Assembly (NCBI GenBank): GCA_013289825.1
Contig: JABCZF010000001.1
Coordinates: 186,001 to 250,000, forward strand
Length of the DNA: 64,000 nucleotides
Reading direction: 5' to 3'
Origin: Acidobacteriota bacterium
Lineage (GTDB): Bacteria; Acidobacteriota; Terriglobia; Acidiferrales; UBA7541
A program made the position numbers and the translations under genes. Shown here in pieces: positions 1 to 8,474 of this stretch. The first letter of the stretch is position 1. Every line of letters begins with the position of its first letter. Below the pieces are notes generated by a model. The model saw nothing but the letters and a program-made list of their open reading frames with translations, did not search any database and had not been told where the DNA came from.

Positions 1-4
1 TTAA

Positions 5-37
5 CAATAAAAAAGGGCCGCTTATTCCGAGCGGCCC
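5..37 (-). terminator. Rho-independent terminator downstream of trmD
   Basis: A perfect 8-bp stem (15-22 pairs with 30-37, 7-nt loop) is followed on the minus strand by a run of six T (plus-strand A run at 9-14). It would end the trmD transcript about 190 nt after the stop codon. No rplS, the usual gene after trmD, lies between trmD and this site. Confidence 0.8.
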
Positions 38-224
38 AGGATTCCCTTTAGGTTTAGACTTGCGCTAGACCGAAGGACCACCCATGCCGCTTGCAGGTGT
101 ACACATACAAACGCAGCATGGGCACGCGCAGGCCTGCCCGCAGCCGCAAATACCCTGCGTGGCACGCGAAGACCCGGTGGGGATCGCTTCTTTCACAGAA
201 ACCCCAGTATACCGCGGGCCAATT

Positions 225-1013
225 TCAGCGCAACAACAAATCCGGCCGGTTACGCTGGGTCTTCTCCAAAGCGGCGGCGCGCCGCCAATTCGCAACTTCC
301 GCGTGATTGCCGCCAATCAAAACCTCGGGCACCTTCCAACCGCGAAAATCGGCTGGACGCGTGTAATGCGGAAAATCCAAAAGGGTGCGGGCCTCGATTC
401 GTGATCCATCGCCAGTAGGGGTGGAACTTACCGCGGCCTCCGCTCGTCCTGCGAAATGCCGCACTTCGCTGAAGGACTCATTTTTTGAAGACGCTTCATT
501 ACCCAGCGCGCCCGGAATGAGGCGTGTAACGGCATCGATGACCAGCATCGCTGGAAGTTCCCCTCCACTAAGCACATAGTCCCCCACGGAAATTTCCTCC
601 GTAGCGAGATGATCGGCGACGCGCTCGTCGACTCCCTCGTATCGTCCGCAAAGAAAGACAAGGCGGTCGATGTGCGCATACCGTCGCGCGGTTTCCTGCC
701 GAAAAAGTTTCCCCGCCGCGGACATCAAAACAATGGCCGTCTTCGGAGCGAGCGCTGAAGGCTGCTCCGCGCTTCCCAAGTTGCGACCGAGAATCGCTTC
801 GGCCGCCTCGAAGAGCGGCTCAGGCTTGAGCACCATCCCCTCGCCGCCGCCAAACGGCCGATCATCGACGCTGCGGTGACGATCCTGGGTGAACACACGT
901 AAGTCCTGCACCTGGACCTCGACGAGGCCGGTCTCGCGAGCCCGCCGCAAAATGCCGTGATCCAGCGGCCCGGCAAAAAATTCTGGAAAAATGGTAATCA
1001 GATCGAAGCGCAT
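225..1013 (-). CDS. trmD: tRNA (guanine-N1-)-methyltransferase TrmD
   Basis: Transfers methyl from S-adenosylmethionine to G37 of tRNAs, which prevents frameshifting. The 262 residues match the usual length and start with [13 protein letters not shown]. The knotted SPOUT core is visible: [16 protein letters not shown], then [12 protein letters not shown] and [14 protein letters not shown]. An AGGAG lies very close to the ATG. In most bacteria trmD directly follows rimM; here a 2.5-kb gene on the opposite strand separates them, so trmD probably has its own promoter between 1014 and about 1200. A terminator follows near position 5-37. Confidence 0.97.
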   Translation of the reverse strand: MRFDLITIFPEFFAGPLDHGILRRARETGLVEVQVQDLRVFTQDRHRSVDDRPFGGGEGMVLKPEPLFEAAEAILGRNLGSAEQPSALAPKTAIVLMSAAGKLFRQETARRYAHIDRLVFLCGRYEGVDERVADHLATEEISVGDYVLSGGELPAMLVIDAVTRLIPGALGNEASSKNESFSEVRHFAGRAEAAVSSTPTGDGSRIEARTLLDFPHYTRPADFRGWKVPEVLIGGNHAEVANWRRAAALEKTQRNRPDLLLR

Positions 1014-1137
1014 CGCTCCTGCTAGTCTAACGTACCCGGGGCCCCGAGGGACATCGCCAGCAATCCCAACGCCGGTTCCTTGCCCTAATCCTGTCCTTCT
1101 GAACAGCTTGCATCGAGGCCCCTGTGAGCCCTAGTCT

Positions 1138-1149
1138 TGCTTGCAAGCA
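1138..1149. promoter_or_regulatory. 12-bp perfect palindrome TGCTTGCAAGCA
   Basis: A perfect palindrome in the intergenic space between the divergent trmD and GH44 genes, about 90 bp before the GH44 start. Its placement would suit an operator. No known regulator is recognised for it and a 12-bp palindrome can arise by chance, so this is only a candidate. Confidence 0.2.
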
Positions 1150-1236
1150 GGACGCTCTCCAGTCCAAAGCGGCCCGTTTTTCACAGCTTTCTCTCTACAC
1201 ACCTCGCTGCGAGTCGCATATCTGGAGGTTTTCAGG

Positions 1237-3747
1237 ATGGCCCGTAGGAACGCGACAAAGTCGATCACCGGCTGTTTTGTTGGCCTTCTTCTGGCGTTAC
1301 TCCAGGCGGGATGCGGTGGCTACTCGAGCGGCGGCGGGAACGGCGGAGGCGGTGGATCCAATCCGCCATCCGCTCCGACGGGGTTGACGGCGTCGGCCGC
1401 CAACGCCCAGGTCAATCTGACCTGGAATGCGAGCTCCGGCGCGACGGCTTACTACGTAAAGCGCTCGACAACCAGCGGCGGTCCTTACGCACAAATAGCC
1501 ACTCCCACAGCGACGAGCTATGCCGACAACAGCGTGACCAACGGGACGAAATACTACTACGTCGTCTCGGCTTACAACTCCTACGGCCAAAGCGCGAATT
1601 CTGCCGAAGTCAACGCCACACCAATGGCGCCTCCTCCTCCTGCCGCCCCGGCCGGTCTCGAAGCACTAGCGGGAAACACGCAAGTGAGCCTCACCTGGAC
1701 CGCCAGCGCCGGCGCGACGAGCTATCACCTCAAGCGCAGCACGACGAACGGCGGGCCGTACACGCAAGTTTCGGCACCGACCGCGGCAAACTTCACCGAT
1801 ACAGGCCTCATCAACAGTACGATCTACTATTACGTTGTTTCCGCGCTAAACTCTGCGGGCGAAAGCGCCAATTCTTCTCAAGCAAGTGCCACACCTGCGG
1901 CCCCGGCCACACCACCACCCGCACCAGCCGGACTCGGAGCCATCGCCGGGAATGCTGAAGTGATCCTCACTTGGACGGCCAGCGCGGGAGCCACAAGCTA
2001 CCACGTCAAGCGCAGCACGACGAGCGGCGGTCCGTACAACCAGGTCGCTGTACCTACCACCACCAGCGATACCGACACGGGCCTCACCAACGGCGCGACC
2101 TACTACTACGTGGTTTCCGCTTTGAACGCTGTCGGTGAGAGCGCCAATTCCGCTGAGGCCTCGGCGACGCCGGTAATCGCCGCCGCCAACATAACCATCA
2201 CCATCAATCCTTCCCTTTTTAAGCCGATCTCTCCATATATCTACGGCATCAATTTTTATTCCGGCATCACCGGCGCTCCGCCACTGTTGACCTTCGACCG
2301 CGCGGGCGGCAACCGATGGACGGCCTACAATTGGGAGACCAACGCCTCGAACGCCGGCAGCGACTACAGATACAACAACGACAACTACCTCAGCTCCAGC
2401 ACCGTCCCCGCCGAAGCCGTGCGAGCTTTCATCGCTGCTGATCAATCCAAGGGAGTAGCGAGTCTGGTAACCTTCCAGCTCGAAGGCCTAGTGTCGGCGG
2501 ACGAGAGCGGTCCCGTGAGTGTCGTCAATCCGCCCGACCTGACGCGCTTCAAGACGGTCGTCGACAAAAAGAGCACCGTCTCGAATGTTCCTTTCACCAG
2601 CACACCGCCGACAACGGACGCCAACGTCTACATGGACGAATTCGTCTGGGTGCTTGACCAAAAATTCCTGGGCATGGGAATCTTCGACACCAGTCCCACC
2701 CACCCCACTTTTATCAGCCTCGACAACGAGCCCGAACTCTGGAACTCCACGCACCTCGAAGTCGAAGGCTCCACGGCCGTCACTTCGGACAGCTACATCA
2801 GCAAGACCATCAATCTCGCGAAAGCTTTGAAGGATCAGTTCCCCAACGTGGTCATTTTCGGGCCCGTCCATTACGGCTTTCAAGGCCTCTACAATTGGCA
2901 AGGGGAGCTGAGCGCCACGCCCAGCGGCACGAACTGGTTCCCAGATAAATATCTCCAAGCCCTGAAAACCGCTTCGACAACATACGGAAAGCCGCTCGTC
3001 GATGTCTACGATTTCCATTGGTACGTGGAAGAATACGACTCCGGCGGAACGCGCATCCTCGATCTCACGAGCGCGATCCTCTCCGACGCGCAGGTCCAGT
3101 TAATCGTCCAGAGCCCTCGCGCCTTGTGGGATCCGACCTTCACCGACACCGGCAACAGCAATCCATGGATCTACAAGGAACTCGGCAGCACGCCCATCAA
3201 TCTTCTCGGCCGCCTCGAAACCAAGATCAACGCCGAAAATCCCGGCATGAAAATCTCCATCACCGAATATGAGAACGGCGGCTGGAACCATATTGCGGGA
3301 ACCATCGCCCAAGCGGACAACCTGGGAATCTTCGGCAGCCAAGGGCTCTTCGCCGCCAGCTTCTGGCCCCCCAATGGAACGTATTCCTACGCTCTGGCGG
3401 GATTCCGCGCCTACCGCGGCTTTGACGGTGCCAACGCCAGCTTCGGCGACACCTCGCTCGAGGCCAGTTCCAGTGACGTGCAAAATGTAGTGGTTTACGC
3501 CAGCACGGACAGCACCACGCCGGGTCGCACCGTCTTTGTGGCCATCAATCGTTCCACTTCCGCGCAAGTGACGGCGATCAACGGCGCAACACTCTCCGGC
3601 ACCGCCCACTTGTACCAAATCACCGCAGCCTCAGCCCAGGGGCAAAACCCTGTCGCACCAGTGGCGATCGGAACCATGGCCGCGAGCGGCTCTTCGCTGA
3701 CCATAACGCTGCCAGCCCTGAGCGTCACGACCATCGACGTGCACTAG
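1237..3747 (+). CDS. Lipoprotein glycoside hydrolase family 44 with three FnIII domains
   Basis: Likely a secreted, surface-anchored endo-beta-glucanase/xyloglucanase. The ATG at 1237 is chosen over an upstream in-frame ATG at 1141 because GGAGG sits 8 nt before it and a signal peptide follows, ending in LLQAGC at Cys26 (lipobox-like, with Gln at -3). A Gly/Ser linker leads to three fibronectin type III repeats (about residues 45-315), then a GH44-type catalytic region with RAGGNRWTAYNWE. Glu498 in SLDNEPELW fits the acid/base and Glu677 in SITEYENGGW the nucleophile; their spacing of 179 residues fits GH44. The last 80 residues are a beta-rich domain. 836 residues in all. The gene sits inside the rimM-trmD interval on the opposite strand, an unusual place suggesting insertion. 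Confidence 0.88.
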   Translation: MARRNATKSITGCFVGLLLALLQAGCGGYSSGGGNGGGGGSNPPSAPTGLTASAANAQVNLTWNASSGATAYYVKRSTTSGGPYAQIATPTATSYADNSVTNGTKYYYVVSAYNSYGQSANSAEVNATPMAPPPPAAPAGLEALAGNTQVSLTWTASAGATSYHLKRSTTNGGPYTQVSAPTAANFTDTGLINSTIYYYVVSALNSAGESANSSQASATPAAPATPPPAPAGLGAIAGNAEVILTWTASAGATSYHVKRSTTSGGPYNQVAVPTTTSDTDTGLTNGATYYYVVSALNAVGESANSAEASATPVIAAANITITINPSLFKPISPYIYGINFYSGITGAPPLLTFDRAGGNRWTAYNWETNASNAGSDYRYNNDNYLSSSTVPAEAVRAFIAADQSKGVASLVTFQLEGLVSADESGPVSVVNPPDLTRFKTVVDKKSTVSNVPFTSTPPTTDANVYMDEFVWVLDQKFLGMGIFDTSPTHPTFISLDNEPELWNSTHLEVEGSTAVTSDSYISKTINLAKALKDQFPNVVIFGPVHYGFQGLYNWQGELSATPSGTNWFPDKYLQALKTASTTYGKPLVDVYDFHWYVEEYDSGGTRILDLTSAILSDAQVQLIVQSPRALWDPTFTDTGNSNPWIYKELGSTPINLLGRLETKINAENPGMKISITEYENGGWNHIAGTIAQADNLGIFGSQGLFAASFWPPNGTYSYALAGFRAYRGFDGANASFGDTSLEASSSDVQNVVVYASTDSTTPGRTVFVAINRSTSAQVTAINGATLSGTAHLYQITAASAQGQNPVAPVAIGTMAASGSSLTITLPALSVTTIDVH

Positions 3748-3773
3748 TGCCGACATACGAGCCCTACTTCGGC

Positions 3774-4391
3774 TTAGGTCTTTTCGTTTAAATCGCGGAG
3801 GCCATCAGGAAGCACGACGTCGATTCGCCGGGCAGCCGTGTTGATGCTCGTACAAATATCTTCAGCAAGCGGAATGAGAAGCTCCCCAGCAGAAGTATCG
3901 ACGACGAGAAGCGGTGTTCCGGCCACTCCCTCGCCGGCGATTTGCACCTCTTTAACCACACCCAGCAAAGACGGGGCACTTGCCAGAGAGCAAGGTGAAG
4001 AAGAAACGATAGAAGGCTCGGCAGAATTCTCGAACACCAGACATCCTATGAGATCATCCACAAAATATTGGCCTCGGGAGAGCGTCATGCGCTTTTCAAT
4101 CGGTAGCAATACCTCCAGCCCGCGAAACTTCTCCGCCTCCGAGATCGAATGGCATCCTGCAAAATGAAATACGGCCTGTCCCTTGTGGTTCTGGCTGAGC
4201 CAGCAAGCCTTGAGCGGGGTAAGAAGCGGCTCCGCCGCCGCGGCTCCGCCGCTGGCACGTAGAAAAATTTCGGACAAGTGTGTGAGCCGTTCGGGAAAAT
4301 CCGTGAGGAGCACAGCAGCCACTTCCCCTTTGTTGCCGCGGGGCCGGAGAATCCGCGCGACCATCACCCAACGCTGGGTTTCGGGGCTCAA
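3774..4391 (-). CDS. rimM: Ribosome maturation factor RimM
   Basis: Assists 30S subunit assembly through binding to S19. 205 residues, slightly long for the family. The N-terminal RimM beta-barrel shows [20 protein letters not shown]; the C-terminal PRC-barrel ends with [28 protein letters not shown]. There is a Ser/Pro-rich, poorly conserved insertion around residues 120-140. The start codon overlaps the khpA stop by 4 nt, implying translational coupling. The gene ends 26 bp from the convergent GH44 gene. Confidence 0.95.
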   Translation of the reverse strand: MSPETQRWVMVARILRPRGNKGEVAAVLLTDFPERLTHLSEIFLRASGGAAAAEPLLTPLKACWLSQNHKGQAVFHFAGCHSISEAEKFRGLEVLLPIEKRMTLSRGQYFVDDLIGCLVFENSAEPSIVSSSPCSLASAPSLLGVVKEVQIAGEGVAGTPLLVVDTSAGELLIPLAEDICTSINTAARRIDVVLPDGLRDLNEKT

Positions 4392-4621
4392 TCTTCCAAT
4401 ATCTCTAAGGTATAACGCTTCTTCAACTTCATACCGGCGGCGCCGAGAAGCGTCCGTACCGCTTTGGCCGTACGCCCCTGCCGCCCTATCACCTTGCCGA
4501 GATCTTCCGGATGCACCCGTAGCTCAAGCACCGTTACCTGTGAGCCGTCGACGGACTTAACCTGCACTTCTTCGGGATGGTCCACCAGAGATTTGGCGAT
4601 GGCTTCTACCAGCTCTTTCAT
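4388..4621 (-). CDS. khpA: KH-domain RNA-binding protein KhpA
   Basis: A single type II KH domain in 77 residues, with the RNA-binding GxxG loop as [16 protein letters not shown]. KhpA-type proteins (YlqC) are small RNA chaperones, often dimerising with KhpB, whose homologue lies at 38402-38923 in this window. Located between rpsP and rimM, which is the standard position. It overlaps rimM by 4 nt. Confidence 0.95.
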   Translation of the reverse strand: MKELVEAIAKSLVDHPEEVQVKSVDGSQVTVLELRVHPEDLGKVIGRQGRTAKAVRTLLGAAGMKLKKRYTLEILED

Positions 4622-4715
4622 CCTTCACCCTCAGGTGCTCAATCTTCCCCCGGGCCATGGAAAACGCCCCCCGGCCCAGTCGGGGACGCGCGAGAGATGG
4701 AGACTTCCGGGGGGA

Positions 4716-4955
4716 TTACGCGATCTTCTGTTGGTCGATGAAGCTACGAACGGTGTTGCTAGGTTGCGCACCGACTCCGAGCCAATGCTTGATGCGTTCG
4801 GCGTTGAGCTTGACCTCCGCGGGCTTCTTCAGCGGATCGTAAGTTCCCACCAATTCCACCACACGTCCGTCCCGCGGCTTGCTGCTTTCAATCACCACCA
4901 CGCGGTAGAACGGCTTCTTCTTCTTGCCAATCCTGGATAAACGAATAGTTAGCAC
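4716..4955 (-). CDS. rpsP: 30S ribosomal protein S16
   Basis: 79 residues when the GTG at 4955 is used, reading [21 protein letters not shown], the S16 N-terminal signature. A GTG at 4970 is also in frame, but GGAGG lies 8 nt before the GTG at 4955 and the resulting N-terminus fits the family, so the inner GTG is preferred. It heads the rpsP-khpA-rimM operon; 94 nt separate it from khpA. Confidence 0.96.
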   Translation of the reverse strand: MLTIRLSRIGKKKKPFYRVVVIESSKPRDGRVVELVGTYDPLKKPAEVKLNAERIKHWLGVGAQPSNTVRSFIDQQKIA

Positions 4956-4974
4956 TAACGGTGCCTCCACAGAT

Positions 4975-5004
4975 ATCTTAGCCTGTCCAGGCAGCTTGCG
5001 GCAA
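4975..5004 (-). promoter_or_regulatory. Candidate sigma70-type promoter of the rpsP operon
   Basis: On the minus strand TTGCCG and TAAGAT are 18 bp apart. Transcription would start near 4968, leaving a very short leader that just includes the GGAGG before rpsP. The short leader makes this tentative. Confidence 0.3.
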
Positions 5005-5148
5005 TGGGCCTTGGCTGAGCCTTGGCTGGCCTATGCCCTGCGAGCTTCTGAGTCCGAGCTCAGCTTGGTTGGGGGACGCTCCCGGAACTTAACAATCGCA
5101 ATGTACCGCCGACAGCGCGATAATGCCCGGAGTCGCAAGGAGCAGCCC

Positions 5149-6693
5149 ATGAATAAGAACAGTGACATGTCACGCCGCAAATTCCTGACCAGCGCTGCTA
5201 CCGGCGGGGCCGCGATGGCCATCGTCCCCCGGCACGTGCTTGGACGCGGCTTCACCCCTCCGAGCGATATGCTCAACATCGCTGGCGTTGGCGTCGGCGG
5301 CATGGGCCGCACCAATTTGATCAATCTCGCCAGCCAGAATATCGTGGCCCTCTGCGACGTCGACTGGGCCTATGCCGGAAAGGGGTTTGACCGCCTCGAC
5401 ACGGAAATCCCGAACCTGCAAAAACGCCTCGAGCAACCTGATGCGCAGTCCACCCCCGGCCAGCCCCCGGGCGAGTTCGATCGCGTCAAAGCCAAGGCCC
5501 GCCTTGCCGGCATGATCCGCCTCAAGAACGAGCATTGGCCGAAAGCCAAGCGTTATCAGGATTTTCGCGAGATGCTCGAGAAGCAAACGGACATCGACGC
5601 CGTCCTGGTCGCCACCTCCGACCACATGCACGCTCCGATCGCCCTCGCTGCCATGGCTCTCGGCAAACACGTCTACGTGCAAAAGCCGCTCACTTGGTCC
5701 ATCGATGAAGCCCGCCAGCTGGCGCGCCGCGCCAGGGAAACCAAAGTCGCCACGCAGATGGGCAATCAGGGTCATTCTCTCAACGACGCCCGCACCACCG
5801 TCGAATATATTCAAGCCGGCGCCATCGGCGACGTGCGCGAGGTCCACATCTGGACCAATCGTCCACTGGGCTTCTGGCCGCAGGGCGTGCCCCGCCCCGA
5901 GGCTCTCAAGGAGCCTGCCGAGACGCTTCGCTGGAACGGTCCAGGCGTCAATGCCCGCCTGGCTGCCGCTATGGCTGGCGATTACCCCGTCCCAGATAAA
6001 TTGTCGTGGGATCTCTTTCTCGGGGTCGGCCCGCATGTGGACTATCACCCTATCTACCATCCCTTCAACTGGCGCGGCTGGTCGGATTGGGGCGTCGGCG
6101 CCATCGGCGATATGGGCGCCCATTTGATGGACCACTCCATGTGGGCGCTCAATCTCGGCCTGCCCTCGACGGTCGAGACGGTCTCGACGCCGTTCAACGG
6201 CGTCTCCTACCCGCATGCCACGCAGACCTTTTACGAATTTCCCGCCCGCGGCTCCATGCCACCCGTCAAGTTGACGTGGTACGACGGCGGCCTCATGCCC
6301 ACGAAACCCGAAGAGCTGGGCGAGGAAGATTTAAACAAAGGCGGCGGCGCCCTGCTGATCGGAAGCAAAGGCAAACTGCTCCACGATACTTACGGATTAA
6401 AGCCTCGCCTGCTGCCCAAATCTCTCCACGATTCCTACGGCAAGCCGCCGCAAAAGCTGCCGCGCATAGAAAACGAAGACCACGAAATGAACTGGGTGAA
6501 TGCCGCCAAAGGCAAAACGGAAACTTCCTGCCCGTTCGAATACGCCGCGCGCCTGACCGAAGTTATGCTCCTCGGTGTGGTCGCGCTTCGCGCCGGAAAA
6601 AAGATCAACTACGACGGCCAAAACATGCGCGTCACCAACGTCGCCCAGGCCAACGACTTCCTGCGCCGCGAATATCGCCAGGGCTGGGCCTAA
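5149..6693 (+). CDS. Tat-exported Gfo/Idh/MocA family oxidoreductase
   Basis: NAD(P)-dependent sugar or cyclitol oxidoreductase, substrate unknown. The ATG at 5149 (514 residues) is chosen because AAGGAG lies 6 nt upstream and a twin-arginine signal, [13 protein letters not shown], follows. The Rossmann motif [14 protein letters not shown] comes after it, then [16 protein letters not shown] and YVQKPLTW, the equivalent of the family EKP motif. The C-terminal Gfo/Idh domain follows. This Tat-signal subgroup is frequent in Acidobacteriota and Planctomycetes and is thought to act on carbohydrates in the periplasm. It stands alone on its strand, divergent from rpsP. Confidence 0.92.
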   Translation: MNKNSDMSRRKFLTSAATGGAAMAIVPRHVLGRGFTPPSDMLNIAGVGVGGMGRTNLINLASQNIVALCDVDWAYAGKGFDRLDTEIPNLQKRLEQPDAQSTPGQPPGEFDRVKAKARLAGMIRLKNEHWPKAKRYQDFREMLEKQTDIDAVLVATSDHMHAPIALAAMALGKHVYVQKPLTWSIDEARQLARRARETKVATQMGNQGHSLNDARTTVEYIQAGAIGDVREVHIWTNRPLGFWPQGVPRPEALKEPAETLRWNGPGVNARLAAAMAGDYPVPDKLSWDLFLGVGPHVDYHPIYHPFNWRGWSDWGVGAIGDMGAHLMDHSMWALNLGLPSTVETVSTPFNGVSYPHATQTFYEFPARGSMPPVKLTWYDGGLMPTKPEELGEEDLNKGGGALLIGSKGKLLHDTYGLKPRLLPKSLHDSYGKPPQKLPRIENEDHEMNWVNAAKGKTETSCPFEYAARLTEVMLLGVVALRAGKKINYDGQNMRVTNVAQANDFLRREYRQGWA

Positions 6694-6830
6694 GAAGAGC
6701 ACCTCGCGAACCCGCGCCTGAATTGTCTAGTCGACGATGTTAAAAAATCCCTAGGGTCTATACTTTCCCTAGCGCATCCCTGTGACCGCATCCCCACTGC
6801 AAAAGAATTGCGTGCAGGTCGCACACTTTT

Positions 6831-7055
6831 TTGAAAGGTTGGACTTTCGTGATCGACGCCAGCGTCCCGGCGAAGTGGGTGCTGCCTGACGCACAGGAGC
6901 CCCTTACACAAGAGGCTGTATGGCTTCTTCGCGGTTCGACGGAGAGCCAAATCAAGCGGCTAGTGCCTGACCTGTTTTGGATCGAGATGGCGAATCTGCT
7001 TGCAAGGCAATTCGTCGCGATAGATGCACTCGAGATGTCGCGGAAACAGGTATGA
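6831..7055 (+). pseudogene. Truncated PIN-domain (VapC-like) toxin remnant
   Basis: Encodes only about 70 residues: FVIDASVPAKWVLPDAQEPL, then LVPDLFWIEMANLLARQFV. These match the first half of VapC-type PIN ribonucleases, including the first acidic residue (DAS) and the conserved PDLxxxEMAN helix; intact members are about 130 residues. A stop follows at 7053-7055 and the convergent sthA begins 36 bp further on, so the catalytic C-terminal half is gone. The start is a TTG at 6831 or GTG at 6849. No antitoxin gene is visible upstream. An inverted repeat, CTAGGG/CCCTAG (6751-6756 with 6767-6772), flanks a TATACT box about 70 nt upstream and may be the relic promoter/operator. Confidence 0.6.
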
Positions 7056-7091
7056 ACTCCCTGCGTCAATAAAGAACTGGGGTCGGAGCGC

Positions 7092-8474
7092 TCAGCCAAG
7101 GCGGTTCAGTCCGTTAAACGCCGCTGTTTTGTAGCATTCGGCTAGCGTCGGATAGTTGAAGACGGTGTTGATGAAGTACGTGATCTTGCCCTTCAGCTTG
7201 AAGACCGCCTGCCCGATATGCAACAGCTCCGCCGCGTCTTCGCCAAAAATATGCACGCCGAGCAGCTCGAGCGTCTCTCGGTGGAATAGCAGTTTCAGGC
7301 GGCCATCGGTGTGGCCGGAGATTTGCCCGCGCGCGATCTCCCGATAATACGCCACGCCAACTTCATAAGGAACGTCTGCGTCGGTCAGCTGCTCTTCGGT
7401 CTTTCCGATAAAGGAAATCTGGGGAATGGTATAGATCCCGTAGGGATAACTTTCGGGATCGGTATGCACCTGAAGCCCGAACGCCCGGGCCGCCGCAATG
7501 CGCCCCTGCTCCATCGAGACCGACGCCAGGCTTGGAAATCCTATGACGTCTCCCACCGCAAAAATGTGTGCTTGCGTGGTGCGGTAATCGGCGTCGACCT
7601 TAATGCGCCCGCGATCGTCCGATTCGATGCCGGTGGCAGCGAGGTCCAGCTTGTCCACATTGCCCTGCCTGCCAATCGCATACAGCAAAGCGTCGCCATT
7701 GATTCGTTTTTTGCTGACCAGATTCGCCGCCACTTTCCCTTCCGGCGTTTCCTCCACGCTCTCGACTTCCTCGTTAAGCCGCAGTGTGGCGCGATGATCG
7801 CGCATGTGGTAAGTCAGCGCCTCGACCATTTCCGTATCTGCAAATTCCAGCAGCCGTGGCCGCTTTTCCACGATGATCACGCGCACACCAAGCGTTGCGA
7901 ACATGCATGCGTACTCCACCCCGATCACGCCACCGCCCACCACAATCAGCGTCCTGGGAATCTGCGGCATGGTCAGGATCTGGTCGCTGCTAATGATGTT
8001 CCGCCCATTGATGGGCACTTTCGAATTGACCGCAGGCTTCGTTCCAGTGGCGATCACGAAGTACTGCCCTTCCAGGTCCGCGTAACCGTTACCGTTCTCC
8101 ACGCGGAGGTGATGCCCATCGATGAACTTGCCAAATCCGTGGATCACGTCCACGCCGTTGCGCTTGAGCTGGTCCTGCGTCACCGCCACTTCATTTTCGA
8201 TCACGCGCTGTACACGGAAATTCAAGTCCGCCATCGTCACATTCTCTTTGACGTTGTAATTCGACCCGTAAAAACTCTTCGAGTAAAACCCGGAGAGATG
8301 CAGCACCGCTTCGCGCATGGTCTTGCTGGGAATCGTTCCGGTATTGATGCACACCCCGCCGATGGCGGCCTGTTTTTCGACGACCGCGACGCGCTTTCCG
8401 GCCTTCGCACCCTGGATGGCGGCGCGTTGGCCGCCCGGTCCGGAGCCGATGACGATCAGATCATACGGTTGCAT
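7092..8474 (-). CDS. sthA: Soluble pyridine nucleotide transhydrogenase
   Basis: FAD-dependent NADPH/NAD+ transhydrogenase of the pyridine nucleotide-disulfide oxidoreductase fold, 460 residues (family about 465). The FAD-binding GSGPGGQRAAI is followed by GGVCINTGTIPSKT: the second redox cysteine of lipoamide dehydrogenases (CxxxxC) is Thr, as expected for SthA. The NAD-binding GGGVIGVEYA and the dimerisation domain ending PTLAECYKTAAFNGLNRL are present. Its start overlaps the 3' end of ppk1 by 14 nt, so the two are probably translated from one message. Confidence 0.92.
   Translation of the reverse strand: MQPYDLIVIGSGPGGQRAAIQGAKAGKRVAVVEKQAAIGGVCINTGTIPSKTMREAVLHLSGFYSKSFYGSNYNVKENVTMADLNFRVQRVIENEVAVTQDQLKRNGVDVIHGFGKFIDGHHLRVENGNGYADLEGQYFVIATGTKPAVNSKVPINGRNIISSDQILTMPQIPRTLIVVGGGVIGVEYACMFATLGVRVIIVEKRPRLLEFADTEMVEALTYHMRDHRATLRLNEEVESVEETPEGKVAANLVSKKRINGDALLYAIGRQGNVDKLDLAATGIESDDRGRIKVDADYRTTQAHIFAVGDVIGFPSLASVSMEQGRIAAARAFGLQVHTDPESYPYGIYTIPQISFIGKTEEQLTDADVPYEVGVAYYREIARGQISGHTDGRLKLLFHRETLELLGVHIFGEDAAELLHIGQAVFKLKGKITYFINTVFNYPTLAECYKTAAFNGLNRLG

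Noticed and set aside
38..224. Possible rplS after trmD
   Set aside because: None of the frames reads as L19 and the interval is too short; a terminator follows. rplS is elsewhere.
4924..5148. N-terminal extension of the Gfo/Idh gene from ATG 4924
   Set aside because: It would overlap rpsP on the other strand; the ATG at 5149 has a good ribosome site and a Tat signal directly after it.
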